Both the position numbers and the translations under genes were made by a program. Below the pieces are notes generated by a model. It did no database searches, was not told the DNA's origin, and saw only the letters and a program-made list of their open reading frames with translations. DNA of 64,000 nt from Candidatus Rhodobacter oscarellae (GTDB lineage: Bacteria > Pseudomonadota > Alphaproteobacteria > Rhodobacterales > Rhodobacteraceae), in assembly GCF_001078595.1 (NCBI RefSeq), contig NZ_LFTY01000001.1:487830-551829 (forward strand), in the 5' to 3' direction. This document shows positions 17,672 to 27,298 of the stretch, in pieces (the stretch's first letter is position 1; the number at the start of each line of letters is the position of its first letter).

Positions 17672-18748
17672 TTAATAGTCCGCATAGATGCGGGCCATGT
17701 GGTCCTCGATGATCTTCTGGTAGTCGCCGGACTTGCGGATGCCGCGCAGGCCCTCGTTGGCCATGGCCAGCATCTCTTGCGCCTGCGGGTGCGACTTGTG
17801 CACCACCACATGCAGGCCCGCGACGGCCAGCGGCTGCGGCAGGATGCGGATCTGGTCCTGCAGCCCGTGCTCTTTGATCGCGTCGCGCCCGGTGAACTCG
17901 TTGATCGCAACGGCGTCCGCCTCGCCCGACAGGACCTTGTCAAAGCAGTCCTTGACGCTGCGCGGCTTCAGAAGGGTAATCTTGCCCTCCTTCAGCCAGT
18001 TGCGCCCGTCCTGGTCCATGTCGGTATAGGTGTAGCCAACCGGGCGGCAAAGCGTCTTGCCGACCATGTCGGCGTCGCGGTTGAACACCATCGGGTTGTT
18101 CGAGGCGGTAAACAGAAGCTGCAGCATCTCGAACATCGGGTCCGAGAAGAGCAGGTTCTGGCAGCGATAATCCTCGCCCATCGTGGCGCAGTCAGGCTGG
18201 CGCCAGGGAAAGCTCAGATCCAAAAGCGCGTTCGACAAAAGCGGCTCAAAATGCGCGGTCCAGTCGTTCACCCAGTGGATCGCATAGCCTTGCTTGGGCG
18301 CGGCTTCCGCAAAGGCGGCGTTAACAACATCGGTCAGCATGCCGCCATTGTGCAGCGCCTGGTCGGTGAACGGCGCATAGTCGTTGCCGGTCAGCAGGTT
18401 GATCTTTTGGCGCACCGAGGCGTGCCCCGGCTGCACCTGCACCGGGGCAGAGGTCAGCGTGACATCCGTGATCGCCGTGCCTCCCGGCAGCCCGGTGGGC
18501 AGGCCGTCGAGGCAGGCCAGCTTCAGCTTCATGCCGATCCGCAGAAGGTTCGGCTTTGGCCCGATGGTCTTGAGATTGTTGTTGTGGATCGCGGTCCATT
18601 TGCCGGCATTCTCGTAATGCCGGTTGGCGATGCCGGAAAGCGTATCACCTCTGGCGACGACATATTCTCCGCCGCAGGTCTCGGCAGAGGCGCCCGCCGC
18701 GCCCAATCCGGTCAGCGCCACTGCGGCGGCGGCCAATAGGTTTCTCAT
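17672..18748 (-). CDS. Exported LysM + family-3 solute-binding protein, paralogue
   Basis: This 358-residue protein has the same plan as its downstream neighbour: signal peptide (ASA-ET), LysM-like module (~28-78, YVVARGDTLSGIANRHYEN), a short linker, then the solute-binding domain (~110-358) starting NLLTGNDYAPFTDQ. Cysteine pairs in the binding domain (PDCATMGEDYRCQN) match between the two paralogues. LysM suggests attachment to peptidoglycan, and the family-3 fold suggests binding of an amino-acid-like or cell-wall ligand. The genes lie back-to-back with the Ig-repeat adhesin secretion locus. Confidence 0.85.
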   Translation of the reverse strand: MRNLLAAAAVALTGLGAAGASAETCGGEYVVARGDTLSGIANRHYENAGKWTAIHNNNLKTIGPKPNLLRIGMKLKLACLDGLPTGLPGGTAITDVTLTSAPVQVQPGHASVRQKINLLTGNDYAPFTDQALHNGGMLTDVVNAAFAEAAPKQGYAIHWVNDWTAHFEPLLSNALLDLSFPWRQPDCATMGEDYRCQNLLFSDPMFEMLQLLFTASNNPMVFNRDADMVGKTLCRPVGYTYTDMDQDGRNWLKEGKITLLKPRSVKDCFDKVLSGEADAVAINEFTGRDAIKEHGLQDQIRILPQPLAVAGLHVVVHKSHPQAQEMLAMANEGLRGIRKSGDYQKIIEDHMARIYADY

Positions 18749-18913
18749 ATCTCTTCCCCCCTGTTGCTTTGATCCGCGCGGCAGGTTGCAGCGATCCGCG
18801 CATCTTTTCAGTTCTCTACTACCTTCTCAGTATTTCGCCCTCCGCAGGCAGCGCGCGCACGGGCGTCAGCGCCTTAGTTTCGCGGCAAGGATGGCTCTGC
18901 GGCAGGCGCGGCA

Positions 18914-19780
18914 TCAGTTCGCCCCCGCCACGGCCGCGAGCACGGCCGCGGCATCAACGCGTCCGTCCGGGCGCACGAAATTCGGCGGCACATCGACAAC
19001 GCGATTGCGCTGCGCCGTGGTCAAAAGCTGCTCCAGCCCCTCGGCGGTCTGCCCTTGCCCGATGGCGTCCTGCACGAACCGCACAAGCTCGCCGTCCAGG
19101 CCTTGCCCCTCGCTGGCCCCGCCATCGCCACGTAGTGCCGCCACGGTCCCAGAGGTGATCAACTCGATCAGGCTCCATTCTTCGGCGGGCGCGGCCGCTG
19201 GCGCCGTGGGCAGGCCAGGCGTCTGTCCGGGCGCCTCCCCTGGCGGGATGACGCTGGGAATGGTGCTCTCAGGAGGCGCGGCCAAGACGGGTTCAGGCAA
19301 GACGGGTTCAAGAAGTACTGGCTCTGGCTCGCTGATCGGCCGCGCGGTGGGCCGCAGCGCCACAGCGGGCGCAAACGACGCCACTTCACCGGTCGGACGC
19401 GCCGCATCCGCATCAGCAGGCGCGCTCAGCGGCACGACATCCGTCACCCCGACCTGCCCTGGCCTGGCAGACGCGGTATCCGACGATGCCGGGCCCGGCG
19501 CCGAGGCTCCGTTCACGTATAGCAGTCCGCACACCAGGACGGTGAGCCCCAACGCGGTAAATCCCAGCTTTCGCAGCGGGCCGCTCTGGTCCGTGTCGGC
19601 CTTGCCCTGGGGGGACATAAAGGTGTGCGCCTTGGTGGCGCCCGCAGCCTGAGGTTGATTGGCGACCTGCGCGCCCTCTGCGCCGCTCGGGAGGATTCTA
19701 ACAGTCGAAGGCGCAATTATTCGGGTAAGCGCAACCGGCTTTGGCGTTTTTGGCTTAGGATTTGGCTCCAACCGCTTCAT
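18914..19780 (-). CDS. Single-pass membrane protein, unknown function
   Basis: This 288-residue protein has a basic, Pro-rich cytoplasmic N-terminus (1-70), one membrane helix (~72-91, LGFTALGLTVLVCGLLYV), a long Pro/Ala/Glu-rich periplasmic linker (~95-195) and a compact C-terminal domain (~200-288) ending NFVRPDGRVDAAAVLAAVAG. I do not recognise the family. The shape resembles envelope-spanning anchor proteins. It sits upstream of the two LysM/SBP genes on the same strand, 165 bp away, and diverges from the adhesin gene. A link to adhesin display is an inference from position only. Confidence 0.7.
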   Translation of the reverse strand: MKRLEPNPKPKTPKPVALTRIIAPSTVRILPSGAEGAQVANQPQAAGATKAHTFMSPQGKADTDQSGPLRKLGFTALGLTVLVCGLLYVNGASAPGPASSDTASARPGQVGVTDVVPLSAPADADAARPTGEVASFAPAVALRPTARPISEPEPVLLEPVLPEPVLAAPPESTIPSVIPPGEAPGQTPGLPTAPAAAPAEEWSLIELITSGTVAALRGDGGASEGQGLDGELVRFVQDAIGQGQTAEGLEQLLTTAQRNRVVDVPPNFVRPDGRVDAAAVLAAVAGAN

Positions 19781-20178
19781 TATAATACGCTACACTGCTA
19801 GATAATTTGACCCGCCAGCGAACCACCATAAGAACAGCGCACACTACCAGATATCCCCGTATGGGTGAAGAATAGACGATGGCTCGCGTCAGGGTCAATA
19901 TAATGTGGCATTTGCACCGCCCGCGTGCGCATATTGTGGCATTGTCACCTCACGCGGGAAATTATCCCCAGGCGCGGCGCGATTTAGCTCGTAAAATGTG
20001 GAAAAGTCGGTAGAAGCTGGCATGAACATGTAAACTATGACTGGACAGGCGGGCTTCAAACATCGCATCATGTGGGTAACTTTGCCAGAGTTTGTGGCGA
20101 GCTGGGTGAATGAGCGGCGAATTCTAAAAAGACCGCGCGATCCAGGGTAGTGAGGCGTAAAAAGAGCGGTAAGAAACC
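19781..20178. other. Divergent promoter region upstream of the adhesin
   Basis: This 398-bp region is relatively AT-rich. It holds paired direct repeats (see 19900-19949) and further ATGTGG motifs near 19994 and 20066. A 97-codon minus-strand frame across it has no recognisable content, and I do not call it. Confidence 0.5.
19900..19949. promoter_or_regulatory. Direct repeats in the adhesin promoter region
   Basis: ATAATGTGGCATTTGCACC (19900-19918) and ATATTGTGGCATTGTCACC (19931-19949) match at about 15 of 19 positions and are 31 bp apart, three helical turns. They could be binding sites for an unidentified activator or repressor of the adhesin or of the opposite membrane-protein gene. Confidence 0.4.
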
Positions 20179-23100
20179 ATGTTAGCAATCAACTATGTCG
20201 TCCGTGACGCGGCAGGCAGCGTGCGCACGGGCGCCTTCCCCGAAGGCAATCCGGCCACAATCTACGCGTCTTATTCTAAGGATGTGTCGCTCAATCTAAG
20301 CGCGAGCGCGGTCTCCAGCTACGCGCGTGAGGGCAACGACCTCGTCCTGAATTTGGCCGATGGTCAGGTGCTGGTCGTCAGCGGCTATTTCGACGAGGGA
20401 GCAACCGGCCCCAAGAACCTGTTCCTCAGCGAGCAGGGCGACCTGGTCGAGGTCTTTCTCGGTGACGCGCAAGAGGGTCCGCTTACGGCGTCTTATGCCG
20501 GGCTGGATGTCAGCGGAAAATGGAGCGCCTACGACGATCTGGTCTTCCTTGATCTTGGTCGTGTCGAGCCCGTGGTGGCGCCCATCGCTGCGCCTCTGTT
20601 TGGCGGGCTAAGCGGCCTTGGCGCGGCAGGCGGAGCCCTGGCTGCAGTGGCCGTCATCGGTGGCGGTGGCGGCGGTGATGGCGGCGGCGACAGCACGTCG
20701 ACCGTGATCCAGCCGACCGTGGACGACCCCAATAGCACGCAGGAGGTCGGCGGCACGACCGGCGTTGCGCCGATTGTGTCCGGCACGGGTGCGCCTGACT
20801 CGTCGGTCACGGTCACTGTGGGGGACCAAACGGTGACAACGACCGTAGACCCCAATGGCGTCTGGGTCGCCACGTTCGATCCGAATGATCTGCCGGTGGA
20901 CGGGGTGCACCCCGCGACGGTCGCGGTCGAGGACCCTGATGGCAACACGTTCGATCTGACCGGCCCGACCATCGACGTGGACACCACGCCACCGGATGTG
21001 GCCGTCACATCCGGCGCGCAGTCCTCGGGCGATTTTGTGAATGGCGCCTCGCATAGCGGCGGCGCCGAGATCAGCGGCACCGGCGAGGCCGGGGCCACGG
21101 TCTCTGTGACCATCGACGGCACCACGCATGTAACCACGGTAAGCGACAGCGGCACCTGGTCGGTCACGTTTGACGCGGCCGAGATCAAGACCGGCGAATA
21201 CCAGACCGGCATAACCATTGTCTCGACCGATCCGCGCGGGAACAGCACCACGATCAGCGAAACGCTCGTGGTCGACACCGAGGCGCCGCTGGCGGCGCTG
21301 AACGCGGTTGAGGGCGACAATGTCGTGAACGCGGTCGAGGCCTCTGACGGGGTCACCCTTTCAGGCGCCGGCGAGCCGGGCGCCACGATTTCGATCGCGT
21401 TTCAAGGGATCACCCGAGAGGTCACCGTCGACGCCTCCGGCACTTGGTCGATGGGTTTCGCGGCCTCCGAGATCCAGCCCGGCACCTATGATAGCGACAT
21501 CGTGCTGACCACGACGGACCAATACGGCAACTCCAGCAGCTTGACGCAGAGCATTCGGGTGGACACCGAGCAGGTGCTGACCATGGACGTCTCCTCGGGC
21601 GGGGATCACGTGATCAACGCCGCCGAGCAAAGCGCCGGTGTCACGGTGACGGGCACGGCAGAGCCCGGCTCGACGGTTGACGTGACGATGGGCACCGTGA
21701 CGCATCAGATCGTGGCGAACTCCTCCGGGACCTGGGCCGCGACCTTTGCCTCTAACGAGATCCCCACCGGCACCTACGAAACGGTCGTCACCGCGGTTGC
21801 GACCGATGACGCGGGCAATGTGGAGACGACGACCAGCACCGTGCAGGTGGATACCGAGAACACGGTTGCCATCGACGCCGGCCAGGCCGGGGGCGATGAT
21901 GTGATCAACGCCGCTGAGGCGGGCGCGGACATCACGCTCACGGGCTCGACAGAGCCCGGCGCCTCGGTGGATGTGACCGTCGCCGGCGCCACGGTGGCCG
22001 CCACGGTCGCCGCCGATGGCACCTGGACCGCGGTCTTCGGCGCGGGCAGCATCCCCTCGGGCGAGTATGACACCACGATCACCGCTGTTTCCACGGATGC
22101 GGCGGGCAACTCGGCGACCTCCACGGCCGCGATCACCGTTGATACGGTGGCGGGCGAGGTGGCGCTCTCGCCGCTGCCGATCGAGATCGACGACGTCATC
22201 AACGCGGTCGAGCGCGCCGATGGCGTGGACATCAGCGGCACCGCCACGCCGGGGATGACGGTCACCGTCACCCTGGGCAGGGCGGCGCAGGCCGTGGTCG
22301 CGGACGCCGCGGGCAACTGGACCACAACCTTCTCGTCCGGCTCGATCCCCACGGGGACGAGCTCGCTGCCAATCAGCGCGTCGATTACCGACGCCGCGGG
22401 CAACACGCGGACCGTGACGGACGCGGTGGGCCTGGACACCGAGGTCTTGAACTTCGCCCAGACCCCCGGCGCCATCGAGGGCGACGACGTGGTCAACGCG
22501 GCCGAGCTGGCCGACGGCATCCCGCTTTCCGGCACGGTAGAGCCCGGCTCGACCGTCAGCGTCCAGCTGGGCGCGGCCACCCTGCCCGCCTCGGTGGACG
22601 CCGCCGGGAACTGGAGCCTCACCTTCCCCGCCTCCAGCGTGCCCGCGGGCACCTATGACGCGGCGATCACCGTTTCGGCCACCGACCCCGCGGGCAACAC
22701 CGCAACGCTGAGCGACACGATCCGCATCGATACCGAGGCGGCACTGACCGTAGAGGGCGACCAAACCGCCGATGACGTCTTGAACGCGGTCGAGCACGCC
22801 AATGGCATCACGCTTGAGGGCACCGCAGAGCCGGGCTCGATGGTCACGGTCGATCTGATGGGCGTGACCCGCGCGGCCTCGGTGGATGCGTCCGGCAACT
22901 GGTCGGCCAGCTTCGCCACGGCCGATCTGCCAGAGGGCACCTACACCGCCACCGCCACGATCACGGCAACGGACCCGGCGGGCAACATTGCCACGGTGGC
23001 CGAGACCTTCGGCGTGGACACCGAAATCAGCACGCCCGGCGTGGACGCGGTGACCTTCTCGGGCGACGACGTGCGCCGGATCTCGACCGAGGACACCGTC

Positions 23101-23580
23101 GACAACTACGCGGTCAGCTCGCTGAACAGCGACGGCTCGGTCTCTGCCCCGGCGGCGACGATCTCTAGCGATCCGACATTCGGCACAGAGTTCACCTTTG
23201 ACACGCCAATCCCGGATGGCACCAACCTGGTGGTCACCCGCAATGACGATGCGGGCAACAACGCCTCGACGCTGCTGGTGCTCGAGGACGACGCGACCTC
23301 GATCTCTCATCCGGGCACGGGCAGCTTCGACATCGCCGCGCTGAACCTCGACTATGGCGAGGACACCAGCCTGGTGCTGACCGAGGCGCAGATCCGCTCT
23401 ATGTCGGACGCCACGGACGAGCTCACGATCCACGGCGGCACCGACGACACGATCACCGTTTCCGGCGCGGTCAACACCGGCACGACCCGCGAGATCGACG
23501 GCCAGACCTACAACATTTACACAATCGGATCCGATGGCGCGACCCTGGTGGTCGAACAGGACGTCAACGTGATTATCTAG
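20179..23580 (+). CDS. Type I-secreted Ig-repeat adhesin with BapA-like prefix
   Basis: A 1133-residue surface or secreted protein. Residues 1-~135 resemble the BapA prefix (YAREGNDLVLNLADGQVLVV) and are followed by a hydrophobic Gly/Ala stretch and poly-Gly (~135-170). Eight bacterial Ig-like repeats of ~96 residues follow (~175-960), most beginning D-(D/N)-V-(V/I/L)-N-A-x-E and ending V-D-T-E. The C-terminus (~960-1133) ends in a typical type I export tail, LTEAQIRSMSDATDELTIHG ... VNVII. No RTX nonapeptides are present and there is no Sec signal. The next three genes encode a full type I secretion system. A role in biofilm or surface attachment is likely. Confidence 0.9.
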   Translation: MLAINYVVRDAAGSVRTGAFPEGNPATIYASYSKDVSLNLSASAVSSYAREGNDLVLNLADGQVLVVSGYFDEGATGPKNLFLSEQGDLVEVFLGDAQEGPLTASYAGLDVSGKWSAYDDLVFLDLGRVEPVVAPIAAPLFGGLSGLGAAGGALAAVAVIGGGGGGDGGGDSTSTVIQPTVDDPNSTQEVGGTTGVAPIVSGTGAPDSSVTVTVGDQTVTTTVDPNGVWVATFDPNDLPVDGVHPATVAVEDPDGNTFDLTGPTIDVDTTPPDVAVTSGAQSSGDFVNGASHSGGAEISGTGEAGATVSVTIDGTTHVTTVSDSGTWSVTFDAAEIKTGEYQTGITIVSTDPRGNSTTISETLVVDTEAPLAALNAVEGDNVVNAVEASDGVTLSGAGEPGATISIAFQGITREVTVDASGTWSMGFAASEIQPGTYDSDIVLTTTDQYGNSSSLTQSIRVDTEQVLTMDVSSGGDHVINAAEQSAGVTVTGTAEPGSTVDVTMGTVTHQIVANSSGTWAATFASNEIPTGTYETVVTAVATDDAGNVETTTSTVQVDTENTVAIDAGQAGGDDVINAAEAGADITLTGSTEPGASVDVTVAGATVAATVAADGTWTAVFGAGSIPSGEYDTTITAVSTDAAGNSATSTAAITVDTVAGEVALSPLPIEIDDVINAVERADGVDISGTATPGMTVTVTLGRAAQAVVADAAGNWTTTFSSGSIPTGTSSLPISASITDAAGNTRTVTDAVGLDTEVLNFAQTPGAIEGDDVVNAAELADGIPLSGTVEPGSTVSVQLGAATLPASVDAAGNWSLTFPASSVPAGTYDAAITVSATDPAGNTATLSDTIRIDTEAALTVEGDQTADDVLNAVEHANGITLEGTAEPGSMVTVDLMGVTRAASVDASGNWSASFATADLPEGTYTATATITATDPAGNIATVAETFGVDTEISTPGVDAVTFSGDDVRRISTEDTVDNYAVSSLNSDGSVSAPAATISSDPTFGTEFTFDTPIPDGTNLVVTRNDDAGNNASTLLVLEDDATSISHPGTGSFDIAALNLDYGEDTSLVLTEAQIRSMSDATDELTIHGGTDDTITVSGAVNTGTTREIDGQTYNIYTIGSDGATLVVEQDVNVII

Positions 23581-23632
23581 GCTTTAAGGACACTGCAGCA
23601 CCCGTAACGAGTAAACACGTATCCCAATAACA

Positions 23633-23661
23633 GCCCGCCACAAAAATTATAATAAGCGGGC
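23633..23661. terminator. Hairpin between adhesin and secretion genes
   Basis: A 6-bp GCCCGC/GCGGGC stem with an AT-rich loop lies in the 101-bp gap after the adhesin. It could attenuate transcription into the transporter genes. There is no clear T tract. Confidence 0.35.
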
Positions 23662-23681
23662 AGTGAGGCAGGTAAGAGCGC

Positions 23682-25034
23682 GTGATTAAGCGCAACGCAT
23701 ATCCGGCGGCAGACATGTGCCGCCCTCTTCGTGGCATCGCGCTCCTGGGCGCGGTCGGTCTTCTGGCCGGCTGCATGCAGGGGCCCGCTTTGCTTGACAG
23801 GTTCTCCGCCAAGAACGACCGGAATGACGCGGGCGCGACGGTGCGCGCCAGCAGTTTTGAGACCATCGAGGGCGAGCAAGGCTCTGACATCATCGACACC
23901 CTGCTGGCGCGGCCAACGCTGCTAAAGACCGGTTCGCCCTATCACGTTGTGGCCGAGGCCGCGCTTTCGGCCTCCGCCCGCGCCTCAGAGGCAGAGCTGC
24001 GCGCCGCGCGCCTGCGCGCCGAGGCGAAATCAAAGAACTGGCTGCCCACCCTGGGCGCCAGCCTGAGCCTGTCCAGCCTCGGCGATGTGGTCACCAGCCT
24101 GCTGGTCGAGCAGGTGCTCCTGGACAATGGCCGCCGCAAGGCCGAACGCGCCTTTGCCGCGGCGGATGTCGAGGTCGCCGCGGTCTCGCTCTCCACCGAT
24201 ATGAACGCGCGGGTCGAGACCGCGCTGGCGCTTTACCTCACCGCGCTGCGCGGCGACGAGAAGGCGGCGTTGAACGGGCGCGCGCTAGGCCAGATGCGCG
24301 AGTTCGACCGCATCGTGCGCGGCCGCGTCGAGGGCGGCATCTCGGACCGCGCCGATCTGCGCGTGGTCGAGGCGAAGGTGCATGACATCACCTCGGCCCA
24401 GACCAGCGCCGAGGAGGCCGCGCGCACCAGCCGCGCCGAGCTGCAGGCAATGACCGGGCGGAGCTTCCCCGCCGATTTTGCCAAGCTCTCGTTGGACACC
24501 CCGCCCGCCGGGTTGCGCAGCCTCGCCGTGCTGAACGCGCTGGCAGAGGCGAACCGCTCGGTGTCGGGCGCCAAGATCGAGCGCGCGGGGCTCCTGCCCG
24601 GCATCAGCGCGCAGGCGAATGTCACGGGCAGCGGCACCACCGCCGCGATCACATCGGGCACGGGCACGCCCATTGGCTTTGGCACGCCCGCGGCGCTCAA
24701 GGCCGTGGCGCTGGCGCAGGACACCGCGGATCGTTACGTGGCCGAGGCCGAAGAGGGCGCGCGCCGCGACCGCGCGCGCCAAGAGCAACGGCTCGCGTCG
24801 TTCCGTCGGCAGGAGACCGAGGCCGCGCGCCTCGCCCAGGAGAGCCGCGAAACCTTCCGGCTGTTCCAGCGCCAGTTCCAGGCCGGGCAGCGCTCGGTGA
24901 TGGATGTGGTCTCGATCTACGAGACGATGGTGCAGCGCGAGCAGGCGCATGTGGACGCGAAATACGAAGTGATCCTGATCCAGCTTGAGATGGCAAAGGA
25001 TCTGGGTTTGCTGGCCGAAGGGGGATCGATCTGA
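23682..25034 (+). CDS. TolC-family outer-membrane lipoprotein of type I secretion
   Basis: This 450-residue protein starts at a GTG and has a lipobox (LLAGC, cysteine near residue 31), so it is probably a lipidated outer-membrane efflux channel. Long alpha-helical TolC-type repeats follow, such as RASEAELRAARLRAEAKSKNWLPTLGASLS and the second-half equivalent. It provides the outer-membrane exit for the adhesin. Its stop shares one base with the ABC exporter start (TGATG). An ATG at 23715 would remove part of the signal sequence, so I keep the GTG. Confidence 0.88.
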   Translation: MIKRNAYPAADMCRPLRGIALLGAVGLLAGCMQGPALLDRFSAKNDRNDAGATVRASSFETIEGEQGSDIIDTLLARPTLLKTGSPYHVVAEAALSASARASEAELRAARLRAEAKSKNWLPTLGASLSLSSLGDVVTSLLVEQVLLDNGRRKAERAFAAADVEVAAVSLSTDMNARVETALALYLTALRGDEKAALNGRALGQMREFDRIVRGRVEGGISDRADLRVVEAKVHDITSAQTSAEEAARTSRAELQAMTGRSFPADFAKLSLDTPPAGLRSLAVLNALAEANRSVSGAKIERAGLLPGISAQANVTGSGTTAAITSGTGTPIGFGTPAALKAVALAQDTADRYVAEAEEGARRDRARQEQRLASFRRQETEAARLAQESRETFRLFQRQFQAGQRSVMDVVSIYETMVQREQAHVDAKYEVILIQLEMAKDLGLLAEGGSI

Positions 25035-27298
25035 TGGCGAAACCGACCCTGTCACTGAATACCGCGCGCGGCACGGCGATCGTACCGCGCCAGAAACAGG
25101 CGGCGCCAGCCGCTCTGGCGCCCGCACCAGAGTCCAATCCGAAAACCGACGAGGACTTTGTTCACTCGCTGGTCGAGAACGCCGACGCCCGCGTGCAGCA
25201 CCGCGCCACGCTGATCGCCACCTTCGCCGCGCTGAACGGCAACAAGACACCGGCGCGTGATGTGGCCGAGTTCCTCTGGACCCACGCGCCCAATGACCTG
25301 ACGATCAATGCGCTGGGCCGCGCGTTGGACACCACCGGCATCCGCCACAAGATCACGCAAAAGGCCGAGATCGCGCCAGAGACCTGGCCCGCCTTGACCA
25401 TGATGACCAATGGGCAATGCGTGCTGGTGATGAGCCAGATCGACGACATCCTAACGATCTTCGACACGACCTGCGCTGACAATAAGGCCGAGGTGCCCGT
25501 GGCAGAGTTCGCGCCCTTCTTCACCGGCACGACCCTAACGGGCCGCACGCCGATGAAGGACGTGGTGGCGCGCAACATCCCGCAATTCGAGGGCATCCAC
25601 TGGTTCTGGGGCGAGTTCCCGCGCTACCGCCGGCAGGTGGCCGAGATCATGGTGGGCTCGCTGGTGGCGAACCTCTTGGCGGTCGCCGTGGCGCTGTTCA
25701 GCCTGCAGGTCTATGACCGGGTGATCCCGCACCAGTCGCAAGCCACGCTTTGGGTGCTGACACTGGGCGTCGTGCTGGCGATCTGCATGGAGGGCGCCTT
25801 AAAGCTCGCCCGCGCCCGGCTGACCGACGCGGCGGGCCGCCAGATCGAGATGAACGTGCAAAAGAACCTGATGCGGCGCCTGGTCGGCATGCCCTCTGAC
25901 AAGCGCCCCCTGCCCCCGTCCGGGCTCTTTGCGGCGATGCGCGAGTTCGGCTCGGTGCGCGAGTTCTTCACCTCCTCGACGCTGTCGACGCTGGCGGATG
26001 TGCCCTTCGTGCTGGTGTTCCTGCTTCTGATCGGCTCCATCGGCGGGCCCATCGTCTGGGCCATCGTCGCGGGCGGCATCCTGATGCTGATCCCCGCCTA
26101 TTTCCTGCAGAAGCGCATGATCGACCTGACCCGCCAGACGCAGGGCGCGAACGCCAAGGCGGGGCGACTTTTGCACGAGGTGGTGACCGAGCTGGACACG
26201 CTGAAGACGCAGCGCGGCGAGGAGCGCATGATGCAGGTCTGGGCCGAGCTGACCGAGCTTTCCAGCCATTCCACCGCCGAGCAGCGCCGCCTGTCCAACG
26301 GGTTGACCTATTGGTCGCAGGCCGTCCAGCAGGGCACCTATATCGCCGCCGTGGTGATCGGCACCTTCATGGTGTTTGCCGGCGAGTTCACCGTGGGCAC
26401 GATCATCGCCGTGGGCATTCTGACCAGCCGCACGCTTGCGCCGCTGACACAGCTTGCCTCCACAATGGCGCGCTGGGGCAACGTGAAGACCGCGCTAGAG
26501 GGGCTGGACGCCATCGCGCTGGCCCCGCAAGAGAAAGAGCAAGAGCGCTCTTACCTGCGCCGCGAGACCATCAAGGGCGCGTATGAGCTGCACGAGGTGA
26601 GCTTTCAGTATGACGAGGACGGCGCGCCGAACCTCGATGTGCCGACGATCAAGATGACCGCCGGGCAGCGCGTCGCGGTGCTGGGGGTGAACGGCTCGGG
26701 CAAGTCAACGCTGCTGAAGGTGCTGACCGGGCTCTACGCGCCCGACAAGGGCCGCGTTCTGCTGGACGGCACCGAGATCGCCCAGATCGACGCCCGCGAC
26801 CTGCGCCGTAACATCGGCTATCTCAGCCAAGAGGTGCGGCTGCTCTCGGGCACGCTGCGCGACAACCTTAACCTGACGATGCTGGAGCGCGACGAAGAGC
26901 GCCTGTTGACGGCGCTGGACTTCGCCGGGCTGGGCCCCTTTGTGCGCGGCCACCATAAGGGCCTGGACATGGAGATCCAGGACGGCGGCGCGGGGCTCTC
27001 GGTGGGGCAGCGCCAGTCGATTGGCTGGGCGCGGCTCTGGCTACAGAACCCCGGCGTGGTGCTGCTGGACGAGCCGACCGCAGCGCTGGACCAGGCGCTG
27101 GAGAAGGCGCTTGTGGCCCGGCTGGACACCTGGCTGCATGGCCGCACCACGGTGATCGCCACGCACCGCATGCCGATCCTGGCGCTGACCGACCGCACGC
27201 TGATCCTGCAGGCCGGGCGGCTGATGGTGGACGGCCCGCGGGACCAGGTGCTCTCGCATCTCTCCGGCACTGCCGCACAACAGGCCGCAGCCGCATGA
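25034..27298 (+). CDS. Type I secretion ABC transporter (permease/ATPase)
   Basis: This 754-residue protein has an N-terminal C39-peptidase-like domain without a visible catalytic cysteine (~45-165), a six-helix ABC exporter domain (~200-490) and a nucleotide-binding domain with Walker A GVNGSGKST (~552), signature LSVGQRQ (~655) and Walker B VVLLDEPTAAL (~675). A degenerate peptidase-like domain is usual in LapB/RtxB-type exporters of large adhesins. It lies between the outer-membrane channel and adaptor genes, overlapping both, and should export the Ig-repeat adhesin. Confidence 0.94.
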   Translation: MAKPTLSLNTARGTAIVPRQKQAAPAALAPAPESNPKTDEDFVHSLVENADARVQHRATLIATFAALNGNKTPARDVAEFLWTHAPNDLTINALGRALDTTGIRHKITQKAEIAPETWPALTMMTNGQCVLVMSQIDDILTIFDTTCADNKAEVPVAEFAPFFTGTTLTGRTPMKDVVARNIPQFEGIHWFWGEFPRYRRQVAEIMVGSLVANLLAVAVALFSLQVYDRVIPHQSQATLWVLTLGVVLAICMEGALKLARARLTDAAGRQIEMNVQKNLMRRLVGMPSDKRPLPPSGLFAAMREFGSVREFFTSSTLSTLADVPFVLVFLLLIGSIGGPIVWAIVAGGILMLIPAYFLQKRMIDLTRQTQGANAKAGRLLHEVVTELDTLKTQRGEERMMQVWAELTELSSHSTAEQRRLSNGLTYWSQAVQQGTYIAAVVIGTFMVFAGEFTVGTIIAVGILTSRTLAPLTQLASTMARWGNVKTALEGLDAIALAPQEKEQERSYLRRETIKGAYELHEVSFQYDEDGAPNLDVPTIKMTAGQRVAVLGVNGSGKSTLLKVLTGLYAPDKGRVLLDGTEIAQIDARDLRRNIGYLSQEVRLLSGTLRDNLNLTMLERDEERLLTALDFAGLGPFVRGHHKGLDMEIQDGGAGLSVGQRQSIGWARLWLQNPGVVLLDEPTAALDQALEKALVARLDTWLHGRTTVIATHRMPILALTDRTLILQAGRLMVDGPRDQVLSHLSGTAAQQAAAA

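Noticed and set aside
16054..17712. 552-codon plus-strand frame across repeat A and the LysM gene
   Set aside because: It crosses a repeat and lies antisense to a recognisable gene.
21361..23433. 690-codon open frame opposite the adhesin
   Set aside because: It is an artefact of GC-rich repeated codons on the other strand; composition is Arg/Gly/His-rich with no domain.
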